A stretch of 64,000 nt of DNA from Paenibacillus sp. PL2-23 (GTDB taxonomy: Bacteria; Bacillota; Bacilli; Paenibacillales; Paenibacillaceae), in the NCBI RefSeq assembly GCF_040834005.1, contig NZ_CP162129.1, positions 4,289,501-4,353,500 on the forward strand, written 5' to 3'. The position numbers and the translations under genes were made by a program. The notes under the pieces are model-generated. The model did no database searches and was not told the DNA's origin. It saw only the letters and a program-made list of their open reading frames with translations. Below are positions 60,836-64,000 of this stretch, piece by piece (position 1 is the stretch's first letter; each line of letters starts with the position of its first letter).

Positions 60836-62037
60836 ACAGAACCTGGCTGCTTGGTCTGGGCTTCTTCAGTATTAGCATTACGTGGGCGTTGTACAACGCA
60901 TTTGTCCCATTTTTCCTGGAGGATTATATCGCTAGTGTTGGTATGATTGCGTTCCTGATGACTCTCGACAATTATTTTGCTATATTCCTGCAGCCCCTCA
61001 TCGGCAGAATCAGCGACCGCACGAACACCCGGTTCGGGAGGCGAATGCCCTTCCTGCTCATCGGCATGCCGCTGGCCGCCCTGTTCGGAGCGCTTATTCC
61101 TTGGCATAACGGACTGCTGCTGCTCATCTTGTTTATGGTGCTGATGAACCTGTCCATGAGCATCTATCGTTCACCAACGGTTGCGCTGATGCCTGACATT
61201 ACGCAGCCCCACCAACGGACGCGAGCCAACGGCATTATCAACTTTATGGGCGGCGTTGGCTCCATTATTGCATTCGGCGCGGGTTCTATCCTGTACGACC
61301 AGCATAAGTCACTGCCATTCCTGACCTCATCCATTTTGACCATCGCCTGCTTAGCTATACTTCTTGTGGTCATTCGGGAGAAGCGGCATGCTATCTCGTA
61401 CGCTCCGGCAGATGGCTACAAGCTGCGCTCCTTCCGCCGTGAGTGGACGAAGCCAACCCTCTTCTTATTGGCGGCCATCTTCTTCTGGTTTTTCTCCTAT
61501 CAGGGCATCGAGGCTCTCTTCACCCTATACGGCAAAAACCATCTCGGCCTGAAGGAATCCGAAGCCTCCTTTTCGCTTGCTTTTTTCTCTCTCGCCTTTG
61601 TTGCAATGGCCATCCCAAGCGGACTGCTAGGGAATCGGTACGGCAAAAAGCCCGTCATTATGACCGGCATCATTGGTCTTATTCTAATCTTCTCAAGCAT
61701 CACATTTATCGATACCCTGCTTGGCTTGCGCATTCTGCTGATCATCGGCGGCATCTTCTGGGCGCTTATCAACATTAACTCTTACCCGTTTATCGTGGCG
61801 CTGGGTCCAGAAAGCAGCATAGGAACAAGGACAGGCATCTATTACATCGCCTCGTCGCTTGCCGCCGTCGCCTCGCCGCCGTTAATGGGCATGCTGATTG
61901 ACGGCTTTGATTATGCGATTCTATTCCCGGTTGCGGCGGGAGGCATGGTGCTGGCGCTGCTGTTCCTTCTTGGCGTGAAGGACAGAGGGGTATCGGTTCA
62001 GTCCAACGATCCTATGGCTGCCTCGCTGGATCCATAA
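60832..62037 (+). CDS. Major facilitator superfamily transporter (SLC45-like)
   Basis: A 401-aa protein with 12 predicted helices. The cytoplasmic loop GRISDRTNTRFGRRMPFL is the typical MFS signature between helices 2 and 3. Related proteins move sugars or sugar phosphates. Start is GTG overlapping the GDPD stop (GTGA), so the two are translationally coupled. The substrate is not evident; a polyol or glycerol-containing compound is plausible. Confidence 0.82.
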   Translation: MNRTWLLGLGFFSISITWALYNAFVPFFLEDYIASVGMIAFLMTLDNYFAIFLQPLIGRISDRTNTRFGRRMPFLLIGMPLAALFGALIPWHNGLLLLILFMVLMNLSMSIYRSPTVALMPDITQPHQRTRANGIINFMGGVGSIIAFGAGSILYDQHKSLPFLTSSILTIACLAILLVVIREKRHAISYAPADGYKLRSFRREWTKPTLFLLAAIFFWFFSYQGIEALFTLYGKNHLGLKESEASFSLAFFSLAFVAMAIPSGLLGNRYGKKPVIMTGIIGLILIFSSITFIDTLLGLRILLIIGGIFWALININSYPFIVALGPESSIGTRTGIYYIASSLAAVASPPLMGMLIDGFDYAILFPVAAGGMVLALLFLLGVKDRGVSVQSNDPMAASLDP

Positions 62038-62046
62038 AGGCAAGAA

Positions 62047-62097
62047 GGGCTGCGGCCCATCACCAGCAGGTGGGGGACCGCAGCCCATTCTGTTTTT
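62047..62097 (+). terminator. Terminator after MFS gene
   Basis: GGGCTGCGG (62047-62055) and CCGCAGCCC (62078-62086) form a 9-bp stem followed by ATTCTGTTTTT. It overlaps the last codons of the convergent yitT-like gene. Confidence 0.82.
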
Positions 62098-62968
62098 AAT
62101 GGATGCTACTTTTGCTGAAGTTGCCGCCCATGACGTCGGATACATGCTCAACAGCGATAAATGCCCTTTCGTCGATGGCATGCACTATGCTCTTCAGCTT
62201 GGCCAGCTCCAGACGGGATACGACGCAATAAATAACCTGCGTTTCATCTCCGGAATAGCCGCCCTTCGCCTGAAGCAGCGTTGTGCCTCGTCCCAGACGG
62301 TCCATAATCGCCTGCGATATTTCATCATACTCCTTGGAGATAATCGTCACCGACTTGGATTCCTCGAGACCTTCCACCACAATGTCGATCACCTTGATCG
62401 CGATATAATAGGTCACCATGGAATACATGGCGGATGACCACTCGAACACAAATCCCGCGATGAGGAAGATGATAACGTTGAACAGCATAATAATTTGGCC
62501 TACGGCCATACGAAGCTTTTTGGATATCAGAATGGATATGATCTCGATCCCGTCCAGCGCTCCGCCATAACGAATCACAAGCCCCACGCCCGCTCCCAGA
62601 ATCATGCCGCCGAACAATACCGCCAGCAGCTTGTCGTCGGGAAACGCCTCTACATGGTGCAGCAGCGCCGTCGTAATCGACATAATCGTAATGCCGTACA
62701 AGGTGGATATAGCGAACGTCTTGCCAAGTTGCTTGTAGCCCAGCACAAGAAACGGCACGTTAAGAATAAATAAGTACACGCTGAGCGGCAGGGGCGTGAG
62801 CTCAGACAGCATGATAGAGATACCGGCGATGCCGCCGTCGATGATGCTGAACGGAACAAGAAACAGCTCCAGCGCAACACCCATCAGAATCGATCCGATC
62901 GTAATAAATATGGTCCGGATTGCGATTTCGGTAAAGGTTAGTTTTTTATGTTCTTTCAACTGAGCCAA
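62096..62968 (-). CDS. YitT/DUF2179-family membrane protein
   Basis: A 290-aa protein with five or six helices then a soluble DUF2179 domain (about 205-290, including TTLLQAKGGYSGDETQVIYCVVSR). Start is TTG with GGGAGGAG. YitT-type proteins are widespread in Firmicutes and their function is unknown. The predicted product lies in the inner membrane. Confidence 0.85.
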   Translation of the reverse strand: MAQLKEHKKLTFTEIAIRTIFITIGSILMGVALELFLVPFSIIDGGIAGISIMLSELTPLPLSVYLFILNVPFLVLGYKQLGKTFAISTLYGITIMSITTALLHHVEAFPDDKLLAVLFGGMILGAGVGLVIRYGGALDGIEIISILISKKLRMAVGQIIMLFNVIIFLIAGFVFEWSSAMYSMVTYYIAIKVIDIVVEGLEESKSVTIISKEYDEISQAIMDRLGRGTTLLQAKGGYSGDETQVIYCVVSRLELAKLKSIVHAIDERAFIAVEHVSDVMGGNFSKSSIH

Positions 62969-62998
62969 GGATCGTGCTCCTCCCGCTTCCTAATCATT

Positions 62999-63277
62999 TT
63001 AGTCGATATAGCCAGCCAAGCCCTTCTCTGTCAAATAGTCCATCTCCAGCTCCAGAATGTGCTCCACCTCTGGCTCATGCAGACGGATATCCTTTTTGCT
63101 TAATATGTAATCCACCAAATCGTCGATGTCGATATCGACTTCCCCATTCTCGTCGGCCTTGGCTTTGCCGATGAACTCCTGCTCGTAGCGCAGCACCAGG
63201 CCAATTACGACTGGCTCCTGCTTGGATTCCTCCGCGATATAAGCTAGAAGCTCCTGCTCGTTAATCCCTTCACTCAT
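62999..63277 (-). CDS. Small acidic hypothetical protein
   Basis: A 92-aa acidic protein with no helix long enough for membrane insertion. No domain is recognised. Ribosome site AAAGGGG precedes the ATG, and the gene ends 31 nt before the yitT-like start on the same strand. Possible cotranscription with yitT. Function unknown. Confidence 0.6.
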   Translation of the reverse strand: MSEGINEQELLAYIAEESKQEPVVIGLVLRYEQEFIGKAKADENGEVDIDIDDLVDYILSKKDIRLHEPEVEHILELEMDYLTEKGLAGYID

Positions 63278-63516
63278 TCCTCAACGGCCCCTTTCGTCTT
63301 GTCCATCCTTTTATTATACACGGAAGTGGCACGCGACAAAAACGTCACTTTTACGTGCTGCTGCCACCTGCAGCCTTATAGCATTAAAACAAGCTTAACC
63401 AAACTCATGAATCAGCGCTCCAGCCCTGTCTATGCATCTTTATCTCTGATAGCCACACATGGGGCTGCTCAGCCCTCTCTATGCTCGATAGCCACAAATC
63501 TAACTCCCTCTATCCA
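63278..63516. other. Intergenic stretch with degenerate copies of the tandem repeat phrase
   Basis: No gene is recognised. The phrase GATAGCCACA recurs near 63450 and 63488, each time after CAGCCCT or CTCTATGCTC, like the junction region of the following 102-bp units. This suggests older, eroded repeat units. Confidence 0.45.
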
Positions 63517-63757
63517 ATAGCCACACGTCAGATCGTTGTTGAAGTAACTTCCTCTGTTTGGGCTGCGATAGCGATTCCTCATGTCGTTATGGTGCCGCAA
63601 CAGCCCTCACTATGCCCAATAGCCACACGTCAGATCGTTGTTGAAGTAATTTCCTCTGTTTGGGCTGCGATAGCGATTCCTCATGTCGTTATAATGCCGC
63701 AACAGCCCTCTCTAGCCCCGATAGCCACACGTCAGATCGTTGTTGAAGTAATTTGCT
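63517..63757. repeat. 102-bp tandem direct repeat, about 2.4 copies
   Basis: Two full units start at 63517 and 63619, and a partial third at 63721. Each begins ATAGCCACACGTCAGATCG and the period is 102 bp. Differences between units are few. A 92-aa frame across them (IVVEVxSSVWAAIAIPHVV repeats) reflects the 102-base period being a multiple of three and has no ribosome site, so a coding role is not supported. Confidence 0.8.
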
Positions 63758-63920
63758 GATTCTGGAGATAATCATCCATTCGCATATTCCATACTGCACG
63801 AATAGCACACAGTCGTCCATAGAATAACGCAGCTCCTCCAGATCATGTTGCAAATTTTTCAGAACCGCAACTGGTTTGGAATTACATAATAGGGGTCATG
63901 ATTAAAATAACGCTGACAAT

Positions 63921-64000
63921 AAAGTAGGGAAACCACTCTCATGGCTTCCCCCTTATCGAACCGTACGTGCCCTACTAAGGCATACGGCTCACCAACGTGT
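63921..64000 (-). mobile_element. 3' end of group II intron (domains V and VI)
   Basis: On the minus strand 63958-63990 reads GAGCCGTATGCC, a short TTAGTAG loop, then GGCACGTACGGTTC. This is the domain V hairpin with its GAGC...GTTC closure, 33 nt long. Downstream, 63922-63957 folds as a domain VI-like stem (GGGAAGCC/GGTTTCCC). The intron enters from the right edge; its reverse transcriptase gene lies outside the window. The exact 3' junction near 63920 is uncertain. Confidence 0.8.

Noticed and set aside
63450-63757. CRISPR array
   Set aside because: The repeated unit is 102 bp with no constant-length variable spacers and no cas genes nearby.
63481-63759. Small repeat protein (92 codons) across the 102-bp repeats
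   Set aside because: The frame stays open only because the period is a multiple of three; there is no ribosome site, signal peptide or homologue to support it.

Overview
The window looks like chromosome of a Paenibacillus-type spore-forming member of the Bacillota. Pointers are several LplB/LplC-type sugar importers with solute-binding lipoproteins, YesM/YesN-style two-component regulators, a GerA-type germinant receptor operon, a caa3 oxidase operon (ctaCDEFG), a YhcN-like spore lipoprotein, strong AGGAGG ribosome sites and mixed ATG/GTG/TTG starts. This is inference from gene content; no rRNA or tRNA was seen.

Layout. 1-4776: edge of a zinc-independent rpsN with a Zur box, an AraC regulator with an aldo/keto reductase, and a three-gene ABC exporter. 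4927-13655: a galactan-type locus made of an importer operon, a YesM/YesN sensor and regulator, and a GH53 endo-galactanase gene broken by an in-frame TAG. A conserved 29-bp motif sits exactly 33 nt upstream of the predicted -10 box of both the importer and the GH53 gene. 13647-17765: germination operon with a sigma-G-like promoter. 17776-20746: AraC regulator divergent from a sugar isomerase-like gene and a Gfo/Idh/MocA dehydrogenase. 20770-25200: mobile zone with a TnpB-only IS200/IS605 element whose ends resemble ISDra2, an unknown gene with a T-box-like leader piece, and a DDE transposase. 25440-45834: a large polysaccharide-use region with two sulfatases flanking a GH51-like/ricin-lectin enzyme, an importer, a membrane AraC sensor-regulator, a GH2 enzyme, a secreted beta-propeller protein, and a second importer flanked by a histidine kinase and a NarL-type regulator. 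45917-50344: GntR-controlled double ABC operon. 50413-55795: caa3 oxidase. 56175-63277: spore lipoprotein, YetF-like protein, csoR-copZ with an unusual secreted lipoprotein, glycerophosphodiesterase with MFS transporter, YitT. 63278-64000: 102-bp tandem repeats and the 3' end of a group II intron running off the right edge.

How it fits together. The region suggests a soil or plant-associated degrader. Secreted enzymes cut pectic or arabinogalactan-like, possibly sulfated, polymers. Lipoproteins capture the oligosaccharides and CUT1 permeases import them, and none of the three importers carries its own ATPase. Regulation combines membrane sensors with catabolite (cre-like) sites over the promoters. 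The most notable non-gene signals are the 29-bp motif pair, a 50-bp block shared by two promoters of the sulfatase locus, two near-identical TTGAAA-N17-TATAGT promoters with a cre-like site over the -35, and the perfect 20-bp palindrome restored when the TnpB element is removed in silico.
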